NCBI GenBank assembly: GCA_015680685.1
Contig: MNCI01011387.1
Coordinates: 115,610 to 179,609 of the forward strand
Source of the DNA: Gnetum montanum
Lineage: Eukaryota; Streptophyta; Gnetopsida; Gnetales; Gnetaceae
DNA: 64,000 nt
Direction of reading: 5' to 3'
In this document: piece by piece, positions 1 through 9,759 of the stretch
How the letters are laid out: each line of letters begins with the position of its first letter
Numbering within the stretch: position 1 is the stretch's first letter
Translations under genes and position numbers: made by a program
Notes under the pieces: generated by a model
Told to the model about the DNA's origin: nothing
What the model saw: the letters and a program-made list of their open reading frames with translations, nothing else
The model's database searches: none

Positions 1-393
1 TGATTACCAAGCGCAGAATCCTAGAATACGCTACTGGGTTACCAAGCAGCCAATGCTCGTAATCAAGTCGTACTCATGCGTTGCGACAAGCAGCCGATTC
101 CTTGACTAGCCGTACACGTCCGTAGACGCTCGTAATCAAGTCGTACTTGTGCGCACTAGGAAAGAAGTAAATAAACAATAATAAAACCACGTGCTGCAAG
201 GTTTATCCAATCAAGTTCGTCTTTATTGCCGTACACAACTTGGGTTCAGGTTACAAGCTGCTCAAATAAAGAGCTGTTCACTCTAGGACTCCTACTGCGG
301 GCACATGGGAAAAATTCTAACTCTGGAGTGATCAATCTGCTAGAGCTTCACTACTTCTAGCCAGGATTGGGAAATGAAGGGAGTGCCACCTCT

Positions 394-402
394 TATTTAT
401 AG
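394..402 (-). promoter_or_regulatory. LTR TATA box
   Basis: CTATAAATA on the minus strand, directly downstream of the U3 repeat cluster. The same box sits at the same place in the other LTRs of the family: 25695-25703, 28543-28551, 38560-38568, 44268-44276 and 47428-47436. Confidence 0.7.
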
Positions 403-480
403 ATATGGCGGCGGACCGCGATATTGCGTACGCGATATCGTAGGGGAAGACTCGATATCGTGGCACAGTGCATGTCGCGT
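403..480. repeat. U3 palindromic GATATCG minisatellite
   Basis: Several copies of a short near-palindrome of the form GCGATATCGCGTACGCGATATC. It is degraded here but clear around 418-445 and 447-466. Related but different arrays occupy the same place in every LTR of the family. Confidence 0.6.
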
Positions 481-487
481 CTCATCA

Positions 488-1568
488 CCAACTTAGTGTT
501 TTGACAATTTTCTACAAATGACTCATTACTAACCTCTAGTCTTGTGGTGGTAGAGGTGGAACTTATGGCTTGCAACATTGTTCGAGCTCTTGTTTAGTTT
601 CTTTCTTAAGTTCTACTTCCTTCTTCGATTCTACTTCTTCACCAAGGTCTTTCCTTGGTGTTGTTGGTTTAAGTAATTCAATGAAGGAAGCATTTTGAGC
701 CTTCATGGGGATGTTATTTATGTACTCCCAGGATTCTAGCGCACTTACACAACTTTTAGATGAGGTAAGGAAATGGAAGTCTTGGCTTTCCTACCTTTTT
801 CTCTTCAAATTACCTCTGAATTTTTGTGTAATATAACTAGGGAAGGTTGGCCATGTATTTACCCATTAGTATGGCACTTTCCTTGATTGCATACGTAGAG
901 ATCCAATTGAGCCCTTTTGTGGGGAAGAGGTGATATGTCCATATCTTGAAATAGGTCCTCTTCTCCAAAGTCAATTCATGGCATGCTTTGTCATCCTTGC
1001 CATATGCCCACCTCAGCCATAACTTTCTAATGTTGGGATCAGATCTTATAGATAGATGAGCTAACTTAGCCTCCTCATTTAGCAAATTAAGAGCTTCTAT
1101 GATCACTTTGACTGAGAATGAGACATTGACTCTACAGATGTTGATAGTGGTGCCTTCATCTTTGTTGTGCTAGAATTGATATGTTTCAACAAGATACCAC
1201 TCATCGCTATCTGAAAGAATAGGCCATAATGGTGACACCTAAAGTTGCATCCAAACTACTTCTAGAGCAAACTCCATAAATGGGCTGAAGTTCATCTCCA
1301 TGATGACCATGGTCAACATGGATTTTTCTTGAATTACTTCAAGGCATTCCACAGACAACATGAAATGTTATCCTTGCATGGGAGCTTGGGGTTCTACGAC
1401 CTCTACTTAGACCGAGTGCTTAATAACATAAACCTCTTAATGAATGCTAAAGGATTAGGCCTCCTACTCCTTGTGCTTTTCCTGCTTACCTTGGTAGCCT
1501 TGACCACCTCATGGGCACTTGGTTGTTTGTTGTGAAGGTTCTCCTTGTGCTCCTCTTTTTGGGGCCGT
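488..1568 (-). pseudogene. Element A accessory ORF (3' ORF), interrupted
   Basis: Decayed ORF on the minus strand in the position Athila elements use for their third (env-like) ORF. It would begin at 1568, where a mutated start (ACG) follows a mutated splice acceptor; elements C and D have CAG|ATG at this place. The N-terminus APKRGAQGEPSQ resembles C (MTPRSKCSQKGGPSQ). Around 1200-1130 is the shared motif YLVETYQF-HNKDEGTTIN. At 1020-840 is FKIWTYHLFPTKGLNWISTYA, also present in E, and in looser form in C. Several internal stops. The frame reads on past 600 and is cut at 488 by an LTR. The domain looks to me like the 'putative plant transposon protein' family, but that is from memory. I see no membrane segment or signal peptide. 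Confidence 0.65.
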
Positions 1569-1903
1569 TTGCAATCAATCAAAGATCGGATGTTACTAAG
1601 GTGTTGTTATGTATCATTAATAGGTATATACCTTAGTCATGGCCTTAGTTTCATTAAGTTCTTTAGTTCATATGATTGTAGATTTAGAAACATTTTTAGA
1701 TGGCTTAAACAATTAGTTCATTTTTCTTTATGTGTGGCTCATTATGATGGTTATGGTTCAATGGGTGGAGAAATTAAGGTTTTTGGGATTAACGTGATTG
1801 ATTGTTCATTATAACGCTTAAGGTTTTTAACACTCTTACCCTTATAATATCCTTTGAGCGATAGAAAATTTCAAAAAATTGGTGTAAGTTTCTTATGCAA
1901 GTA

Positions 1904-1926
1904 ACCCCCCCCACCCCCCACGACTA
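1904..1926 (-). promoter_or_regulatory. Internal PPT-like purine tract (element A)
   Basis: On the minus strand the tract reads TTAGTCGTGGGGGG followed by more G. It matches the true PPT that borders the 3' LTR in D (38668-38682), but here it lies inside the element, upstream of the accessory ORF. It may be a second plus-strand primer site, or a conserved leader element. Confidence 0.4.
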
Positions 1927-2094
1927 ATGTGAACACTCCAGGTTTAGACAAGTTTAGATACAATGGAAATCGAAGCAGTAGAGAGCCAAATATCATAAGT
2001 TTCAGTTGGTTGCATAGAGCTCTGAGTTGCAAGAGAAAATTTGAAAAAATCCCTTAGTTGCAAATGATGAGAATGAAGTTTGGGCACTGCAAGG

Positions 2095-2190
2095 ATCATA
2101 TATATAGGTTTTTTGTGACTTGATATCTGGTATCCAACGTCACACTTCACTCGATATTGAGTACTCGATATCAAGGTCCACGGATGTGCA
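2095..2190 (-). promoter_or_regulatory. U3-like internal promoter block (element A)
   Basis: On the plus strand GATATCTGGTATCCAACGTC begins near 2124 and is close to GATATCAGATATCCGACATC in A's own 5' LTR U3 (about 25719). On the minus strand a TATA-like CCTATATATATG follows at 2106-2095. The order repeat array then TATA is that of an LTR promoter. It could drive the accessory ORF. Confidence 0.5.
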
Positions 2191-2477
2191 TCTAATGAGG
2201 GTACTAAGCATGAGAAATAAAGCTCTGTGATTAGTTGGAAGGTTTGAGGTTAAGTCCATAGTTCTGGGGTAAGTGTGAAATCAATTTTAGGCACTGAAAG
2301 TGCAAGAAGGTGGGGTCATTGACATGAAAAGCTTTAGAAGGTGCAAGAAAAAGGATGTGAAATCAATGTTGTGAAATAGATCAATTACATGATAAGGGAA
2401 ATGATAAAATTCAATAATTAAGCTCTTAGAAGGTGAAAAATGATGTGGTTGTGTCAAACAAGTACAAGTTACAAAAG

Positions 2478-2548
2478 GTACATAAGTGGGTTCTTCCCAA
2501 AGTAGGCTCCAGCCTATGATGCCCTTATATAACCACACCTAAAAATGT
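2478..2548 (-). promoter_or_regulatory. Conserved noncoding core with TATA (element A)
   Basis: The minus strand has GGTTATATAAGGGCAT, then a GGCTNNAGCC palindrome, then TACTTTGGGAAG. Related sequence is at 40394-40462 (D), 32497-32568 (C) and 59085-59160 (E). Flanking sequence is much more diverged, so the core looks constrained. Confidence 0.55.
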
Positions 2549-3740
2549 CTGTAGACACCAAAGGGGCTAAATGCAACACATACCTATGCAACAAAACACA
2601 CATGTGGAAACCACCAGTTTGCGATAATAATTCTATGCTACACAAAATCACAAGTGAGAATCATACGGACAATGAGATGAGATGGATTGTACAAAGGACT
2701 GTAGAAATTGGGATGTGAAGTGTCTTACCTAAGGCATAATGAATCTTTGTGTGTTATTAATGATTAAATAATCATGAGCCCTTCTTTTCACGATTCAAAG
2801 CAAGTCCAAACCACATTTCAGTGACATCACATCATTTCATCACTTCGGCTGACAACTATAAGACTATCATAGTTGCAAAGAGTAACATCACTTGGTGTTT
2901 TGTCCAAATGAGGAGCTTATTTATGGCACTCATGTTTTTTTCATGGTTCTTAGAAGCCACCAACTTTAGGAATGGCTACATGTCTTTCTAGTGGGACTTG
3001 TAGAAATTATTTAGTGCCTTTCTATAGTACTCTTACTTCTATTTTTCGTTAGATCTACAAGGATATAATTACAACCTTAGCAACATGATAGAACATATAG
3101 AAGTGGCCAAAGAGAATCCACAAATCTGCTTAATGTCACACCCTTTACATTCCCCCTTGGTTCTATACTCTTCTACCCAAACACAATGATTATGAATTTA
3201 TTTTTAGGTGGGATGATGAAAAGAATATCATTATGACCAGGGTAAGAACCTCTTATTAACGGAATGAGTGGATGGATGACGTGGTCTCACTGTCCAAATA
3301 ATCAGTCCCTTATGACTCAACAACATAGAGAAAACCTTGTTTCAATGGGCTACACGATCTTTTTATTCACAAGCAAGATTACATGACAAAGAAAATGAAA
3401 ACAATAAATAGAAAAAGTTGGAAGGAATAGGAAAATTACATCAAAAAATAAGAAAATGATAAAAAATTGTAAAACAAAAAGATGGAAAACACTTATGAAT
3501 CCTGAAGATTAGAATGGCAGATGTCCCCCACGACTAAGCATTTAGATGTGATAATAAGTGGATAGATAGGATCCATGCATGTATAAAACATTGGTAACCA
3601 TTCATTCCCTAGCCACTAGGTGTCTTTTAATGTTGTGGTCATTGTGTAGACAAATTGTTGGTCAATACTTGATTGTTAAATGTATGGTGGATTAGGATAT
3701 GAGGTGTGTTAATGTGATGGATGTCTAGCCCATGATTGCA

Positions 3741-6005
3741 TCCTTGATTATGATATGCTATGCATGGATTTTTTGGTCTTCCCACGCTTCTAGATTCATT
3801 GCTTGGGTTTGGAATTCAAGTAATGATAGATGGTGGCCCTTGTGTAGGATTAGGGGATGGTGGTGGTGAAAAGGAAGGCATTGCACTAGATTTGCATTGT
3901 GTTGGTTCAAACAATGTGGTTTTTCCATGAGTGTTTTGCTTCTACCTGCAGCCCTTTCTAAAGAAAGGATGTTTCCAAGTTTTTTGTGGAAACCTATTAG
4001 TATCAGCATTTCTATGCAAATTTGTAGCATAAGTGACATTCATTTGTTAATGTGGTGGTGCTAAACCTTCTTGTGTCATTGGAAGTGACATGTGATGTGG
4101 TGGAATATGAGAATATCGAGGGTAGGATGGATGGTAACAGGCATGAGGTGGTGATCCCTTTGGGGATGTCATGGGTTGATGGTACTCGAGAGAGTGATAG
4201 TGGTGATTTGAAGTAAAGGACATAGAACTAGTTAGGGAAATAGGGTGTTGAACATAATATTCGTGCAATTTTGATAGATAGGAAGGTAGGGCTGATTTGG
4301 TGGTGGCCTCCCCCATGATTGTGGTTGTTGCCACTATAATTGATGACAGTGTTGAGTCTATAATAAGTCCTCCTAGGATAGTACAATTGGTTGTGGGTCT
4401 ACCTATAATTATCATGTGGGAAAGGAAATCTCCCAAGCATGTGCTTTTATACAAAATTTGGGTTTAATGCACCTACCCAATGCTCATGTAGATGGAATAA
4501 GATTGGATAATGGCCCCTTAGATGGTCATATATGCAGATCTCACATCCATTATCTTTATCTATGGTTGAGCCTATAGCCTCACTTTCTTTAGTCATTTTT
4601 CTAATTTTCCAAAAAGTGTTCCCAGCTATTTCTTGGTTTTGTATCCTTTGTTTATTGTGATTGCCTAGTTTTTGTTGCATAATATTCTTTGCAACTATTT
4701 CAATGAGAGTTGTAACATTTTCATATATCCATTCTAACATCCTATTAAACTTTGCTTCAAGTTCATCAATAGACTTCTGTATTGGTAAGGTTTGTTGCAG
4801 GATTACCTTATCAAGAGTAGTCTCTTTCTCCTTACCATAGATATGAACCTACTTATGTTGAAGATTTGGATCCCAATGATATTTCTTGACATTCTCCCAT
4901 TTACATATCTCTCCTTCTTTTGCCACATACTTGATTAGTTCTCGAATTTGAGGGATTCGTAGCTCATATAATTGACTTAGGGCATACATCCCAAGGGTCT
5001 CTCTAGTTTCATTACAAATTCCATCAATGATGTGGAAGAGTTACCTTTCCTCAGAGAAACCATGACCTGAGCACTTATTTAATAGGAAATAATATCTACC
5101 TAAGGCCATGTTCAAGGGTTCATGTTGTTCTTGCTTCCATCCTTGGATCCGTCTCCTCAAGTTGGACACCCTAGCATAGGTTTGGTATTTCTCATTGAAG
5201 AGTTCCAACATTGTGGACCATCGTTAGATTGAATTCAATTTCAATGATCTATACCACACTTCGGCTTTATCAATTAGTATCCTAGGAAAGAGCTAGAGCT
5301 TTTTCCATCCACTTTCAATGTTGTATGAGATACATGCATCAGGGAAGGCTTGTAAATGATGTTGTGGATCTAAATCATAACCTCCTGCAAACTTGAGGAT
5401 ATTTTTCATATCAAGCCTAGGTAGGCAACTCTCTTTGCAATGTCTACGAGATATCTTAACTACCTCTATGATTTGTATTAGGCTCTTAGTGGCCAACAAG
5501 GGTTCATTTTCATTAGACATGTTGTGAAGGAAATTTCTATTTCTATTTGTTTAATTGTGATGATGCTATCTAAGTTCATGTTGATGTCTTTGAATTTCCT
5601 CATGGGTTCAATTTCTATTCTTATTTTGACCCTTTGGTGGAGCGTTATTCCCATACCTATGTTCATCTTCGTTAGAACTTAATGTTGAAGGGGAAGAGGA
5701 AGATGAGGAACTGGAAGGATTGCCATGGCTTCTATGGTGTTCTCCAGGTCCCTTGATTTATCCTTTCTAAATTTCGAAGAGGTCCTAGGCCTTGAGACCT
5801 CCTCTAGTCTAGGACTTACTTCATCTCCTTCAAGGTTATTTTCCTTAGGTGAATTTAGTCTTTGAGTGTCGTCAGGATGGCCATGAACATAAGAAATGCC
5901 TGCATAAGGTTGGTCACTCCAATTTTCCTCACCATATATCTCATTAGTTCTCCAATGAATGTTTTTGTTATATAGTACATTATCACTTCCTTGTGAAAGA
6001 GACAT
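3741..6005 (-). pseudogene. gag: Element A gag (decayed)
   Basis: Structural capsid protein of the retrotransposon, which would package element RNA in cytoplasmic particles. The start at 6005 (MSLSQGSDNVLYN) corresponds to the start of D gag at 43405. The central capsid-like part is in pieces around 5520-4900. A zinc-knuckle-like motif CEICIYDHLRGHY lies near 4540; D has CNICLYNHPKGQC, so the last cysteine is lost here. The C-terminal third is rich in Pro, His, Ser and Tyr (4454-4050). Several stops and frame breaks. No pol follows. Confidence 0.7.
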
Positions 6006-6050
6006 TGTTGTTGGCTTATGTTGTGTGTGATTTAATATTTTCTGAAGGAT

Positions 6051-6055
6051 ATATA
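6051..6055 (+). repeat. Target site duplication of element B, left copy (ATATA)
   Basis: ATATA precedes the 5' LTR and ATATC (24880-24884) follows the 3' LTR. The uninterrupted relative at 43470 (element D leader) reads GATATATCGTTAAG, so ATATC is the original and the left copy has one change. Confidence 0.8.
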
Positions 6056-7585
6056 TGAAACACCATGAAAATTTTGAGGCCTCAACGGTTCAGCAAAATC
6101 TTGTGACTCAGGCAAGAATTTGCGACAAGTCGCAGCTTAGCAAGTTCCCTTTCTGGCTAAGGGTTCATTCTGCCATGCTACATAGCATAACGTAATAAAC
6201 TCCAGAGGATAGAACAAGACAAGGGGTGCATGACAACAAGCCTTCAACTTTGCAAGTTTTCTATGTTTTGAAAAATCTTAACTTTTGGCATATTATTCCA
6301 CATTACGCAACATAGCGTAACGTAGCATAACACAGTGTAATGCCAGAAGGTGGTCCATTGCAACAATAGAGATGACAAGATTCGAGACCTTGATTGTCCA
6401 GCAAAATCTTAAGGCTTAAGTAAGGATCCACAGCATGCCGCACATTTCAGCAAGTTTTATTTTTCGGTTAAGGGGCCTATTACGCTACATTACGTAGTGT
6501 AGTGTAATAAACCCTAGAAGGATTGATCAGAAACAAAGGAAGCACGGTGGCAACACTTCAATTTTTTGCAGGTTTGCTATTTTATGCTAAATTACGTTAT
6601 GCAGCGTAATCTAGCATGACAGCATAATACAAGCAACAACAGAGAGAGCACAATTCAGGCATCAACAGTTCATATGTCATAATACACTCTTTAGCGTATT
6701 GTAGCGTAAACAAAGAACAATTTGTTACCAAAGCTCTAGTGAAAGTGGTTTATGATGCATTACGCTTTAGAGCGTAATATAGTGTGGTGTTGCAAGCCTC
6801 AAACATAAACACATCAAGTCAACGACATCTTGTAGGTTCAGGACACGCATAATCTAAACCGTGTTTTTCTCTTGATCCTAACCTTATAAATATTCCAGTT
6901 GACAAAGATCAAAGGGTGGGCAAAACATTTTCCCAGGATTGACAAATTTGCTCTATGAGTGATTTTCTTTCATTGGAAATCGTTGACAACCTTTGGCAAA
7001 GATTGACAAGAGAGCAAAAGAAGATCAGTGATCGTAAGAACATTGGAGGTGATTGGCAAGAATCCTTAGTCAGAAATAGCCGATTAATGGATATTCTGCT
7101 TCGGGTCTAACTTCCTTGCGCCCAGATTGGCTAGAATAAGGTAGATCAGCCTTTGCTTGTTTTATCTTTAAATAGCTTTCCTGCTGTTGGCATGTGCTTC
7201 TTCTAAATCGAAGTCTGCCTGTAATCATTGTATCCAACATATTTTGTTCATAAGTTAAATCCTAGATCTTTAGATTGCACGCTCTCTAAATCTGATCTCC
7301 TGTGTCCTATCTATATGGATTTTGCAATCACTTTAAATCATTTACATCATATTCAATTACCTTCAAGATTAATGATATTATATCTCCCCATAAAAATCAC
7401 CATTTTTCCATCCAATTATTACAAAATTTTTAGTGATTAAGTAAGTCCCTGTCTGATTGACAAGATCATTCACGGTACCTCAGATTCGTCTTCTCCAGCA
7501 CGGCCCTCGCATGGATCCAGGGTTGGAACTGTGTACATGGACTTCCGCTCGATATTTCCAATGACCAACATTTTCCATCGTTACA
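6056..7585 (+). mobile_element. Element B 5' LTR
   Basis: Starts TGAAACACC and ends TTACA; paired with 23354-24879. U3 (about 6150-6780) holds many TTACGC/GCGTAA motifs in both orientations. A TATA box TTATAAATA lies at 6884-6892 and is intact in the other LTR near 24180. The rest is R/U5, with a second AT-rich box (TTTAAATAG) near 7167. Confidence 0.92.
6884..6892 (+). promoter_or_regulatory. Element B LTR TATA box
   Basis: TTATAAATA preceded by CTAACC. It is identical in the 3' LTR, whereas flanking bases differ. Confidence 0.6.
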
Positions 7586-7591
7586 ATTTTC

Positions 7592-7608
7592 TGGCACTAG
7601 AAGGAGGG
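7592..7608 (+). promoter_or_regulatory. Element B primer binding site
   Basis: TGGCACTAGAAGGAGGG starts seven bases after the 5' LTR. The TGGC start and the position fit a tRNA 3' end complement. I cannot say from memory which tRNA. Confidence 0.6.
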
Positions 7609-7841
7609 CCTTCATATCCGACCCACACTTTACGGGTAGTCTTGTAAGTTGTATGTACCCATTTTTGGTTGACATAAACGTAATACCTCTGTGGTTGTTT
7701 ACAAGATTGTGTGGTGCAAATCAGTCTTTTCGACGATTCCTTTGGAATCCTACAAGATAGAAAGCCCCGATTATTACCTTAGTTTGCCTTTGTCCTTGCG
7801 ATCCTTATCCTCATCGTCATTACTCTTGAACCACGTAGAGA

Positions 7842-8333
7842 ATGGCTACATCAACCACCGCTGTTAACACTGCTAACCTTGAGAACCCTTGGACCATGCA
7901 AGTTACGCCTCCTATGGTTGAGCCACCAACTAGTCCGGTGCGACCACGCCGCTCCCTCAAGCTTTAAAACAAAGAGCCTAAGGGACACGATTAGTGCAGG
8001 GAACACTACAATTTTCTCTGTGCTAAACTTGCAGCAAATCTGCCCATGTACCCACAAGAACTTGAAGAGAAATGAGAATACGAGTTCATGTACTGCAATG
8101 GGAAGGAATTTATTCCTTCACATAACATCACTGTACCCCTGAAAAATCAACAAAAGTGAATCCTGGATCAAATTCTGATGGCTAAGACATTGATAGAACA
8201 ACGAGAGGAGTTGTTCCGTGATGAAATGCTTCATGATGGGCAAGACGATCTAGACTCCCACTCTGAGGGATGTAACGACAGAAAACGTCGGCAGCTGGAA
8301 ATACCGACCGAGGTTCCGTGTATACAGTTTTAA
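7842..8333 (+). pseudogene. Element B ORF1 upstream of gag
   Basis: A 163-codon frame starts with ATG at 7842 (MATSTTAVNTANLENPWTM) and ends at TAA 8331-8333. It has no frameshift over its whole length, only four internal stops, most explained by single base changes. The middle reads KLAANLPMYPQELEEK and the C-terminal part is charged (LIEQREELFRDEMLHDGQDD). Function unknown. An extra ORF between PBS and gag is a feature of Ogre-type members of the Tat lineage. Six more codon-neutral facts support it: start context is purine-rich and no ATG precedes it in frame. Confidence 0.6.
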
Positions 8334-9240
8334 CCACGGATCTGCGCAAGGGCTATGGTGGAAAAAGCGAATCCGCAGTGCCCTGAACGGTCTTGTCGAT
8401 CAGACAGGGACTTACGGGTTAGTAAAATGATGAAGATTATAGATGTTTGCGTTGTTTCAGTTTGATTCGAGGGATCGTGAAATGGGAGGAAAACGACGTG
8501 GATGGATCGCTATGATGATAACGTCAAACACGCCGAAGAGATGTTAATCAAGAGAGAAACGCGTGATTTTCAAAGATCTATGTTTCGATTTTTGAAAGAA
8601 TGTATGATTTGTATATCACATTACAATGGGAGAGACCCCCAATAGTTTGATGCAAAAATGAGCACAAAACAACAAGGAAACTGTCCAGACAGAAGTCCGA
8701 TCTACCTCGTAGGCCAAAGCTGGGATGCAAGGATGGTCAAGCTCTGAGGTCTGCCGATCAACTATTTCTGACCAGTAGAGTCTGCAAACTAGGTGAGACG
8801 ATCTCACAATCCCTGTTCTGCCTCTTTGCTTCGAGTAGGTTCTGCTCAGGGCAGCAATCGCTAAAGGAGAAATTCGTATCTTCCCCAAAGGAATGATCTC
8901 TCTTGTTGCTAAGGTTCAAGCGCACTGTGCTCTGTTCTCGCAGAAGGATGGTGCTGTCGGTAGTTGCCAAAAGGTTGCTCTTTGTTTCTCTGCTCAAGGT
9001 GATAAGTGCTTCCTTGCTCAAAAAATGCTCTTGCCCTTTTGATTTTCTGCCCACAAAGGTGATAAATGCTCTGGTGCTTAGAAAAATGCCTTTGTTTCTA
9101 TGATTTACCAACCCTTGTATCTTTGTCGACTGAGGTATTTATAGGCCGCGATACTCCGTGAAAAAGGTGCAACCCTGCTGACGTGGGTCCCGGATATTTC
9201 TGGTTCCGTTGACATGACCATTTTAAGTCAGACTGTGACT

Positions 9241-9272
9241 ACGCACAACACGCTTGTTTGCGTGTTGTGCGT
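9241..9272. repeat. 13-bp perfect inverted repeat (hairpin)
   Basis: ACGCACAACACGC at 9241-9253 and its exact complement GCGTGTTGTGCGT at 9260-9272 are separated by six bases. In the leader RNA this would form a stable stem-loop. It could serve packaging, dimerisation or translation control, or be chance. Confidence 0.75.
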
Positions 9273-9389
9273 GTGAAGAGCAGGTACATGTTGAGCATGT
9301 TTCAATTGCTTTCAGGCTATATTACACTCATTCGCGTTGTGTTGCGTGTATGAGCATAATCCGGTATAAAAACAATAGGCTCAAAATTG

Positions 9390-9650
9390 TCTTACGCTCA
9401 CTACGCAGCTGCGCGTAACGAGGCGTAGACAATATCTAACTTACGCTCACTACGCAGCCGCGCGTAACGAAGTGTAAATAATGTCTCACCTTAGTGATGA
9501 AATACGCAATGGTACGCACCGCCGCGTAACGAGCATAAAGACAAGTTATCCATATGCCACGAGAAAGCGTGTCGAACTATCGTGCTTCTCTAGACTATTT
9601 TGGAGCTTATTACGCTCATTACGCTGCCGTGCGTAATAGAGCGTAAACTT
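9390..9650. repeat. TTACGC/GCGTAA repeat cluster in leader
   Basis: Several copies of a unit of about 55-60 bases: TTACGCTCACTACGCAGC then TGCGCGTAACGA. Each unit is itself an imperfect palindrome (about 9393-9425, 9441-9473, 9605-9645). The same hexamer is frequent in the LTR U3 and in the introns of the antisense gene. Confidence 0.65.
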
Positions 9651-9759
9651 GTCCTTGATCAAAGCTGATGCGCGCTCTCGCTTGAATTGCGAATCTTTGC
9701 CTGAGGCCGACTTGTAATTTTCACGGTGTTTCAAGGGAGGCAGTCATGCTGATTTCGCC

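Larger units (their letters stand above)
1..487 (-). mobile_element. Partial LTR of an Athila-like element (right part)
   Basis: Read on the minus strand this is an LTR. It begins TGATGAGACG at 487, then has palindromic GATATCG repeats (403-480), a TATA box CTATAAATA (394-402), the conserved leader, and a poly(A) signal AATAAAG near 220. The rest lies left of the window. It resembles the LTRs at 37843, 43551, 27779 and 46665 in the order of parts. Nothing like a PPT lies just above 487; instead the sequence passes straight into the accessory ORF of element A. It is therefore the 5' LTR of another minus-strand element or a solo LTR, inserted into A. It is not A's own 3' LTR. Confidence 0.8.
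1569..3740 (-). other. Element A noncoding module between gag and accessory ORF
   Basis: No coding frame. It contains, in minus-strand order: a PPT-like tract (3538-3523); a stretch shared with D and E around 2930-2810; a conserved TATA-containing core (2548-2478); a U3-like block with GATATC repeats and a TATATATA box (2190-2095); and a second PPT-like tract with a long C run on the plus strand (1926-1904). Elements D, C and E have the same parts in the same order. Confidence 0.6.
8334..9759 (+). other. Element B leader between ORF1 and gag
   Basis: No sense frame recognised. It contains imperfect internal repeats around 8910-9100 (AAGGTGATAARTGCT occurs twice, about 9000 and 9058). That region also leaves an unexplained 117-codon open frame on the minus strand (9111-8758). 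Also present are a strong hairpin at 9241-9272 and a TTACGC/GCGTAA-rich repeat cluster at 9390-9650. Confidence 0.5.

Noticed and set aside
1-487. The LTR at 1-487 as the 3' LTR of element A
   Set aside because: No PPT precedes it, its U3 is unlike A's 5' LTR, and it cuts A's accessory ORF mid-frame about 0.3 kb after the FKIWTYHL domain.
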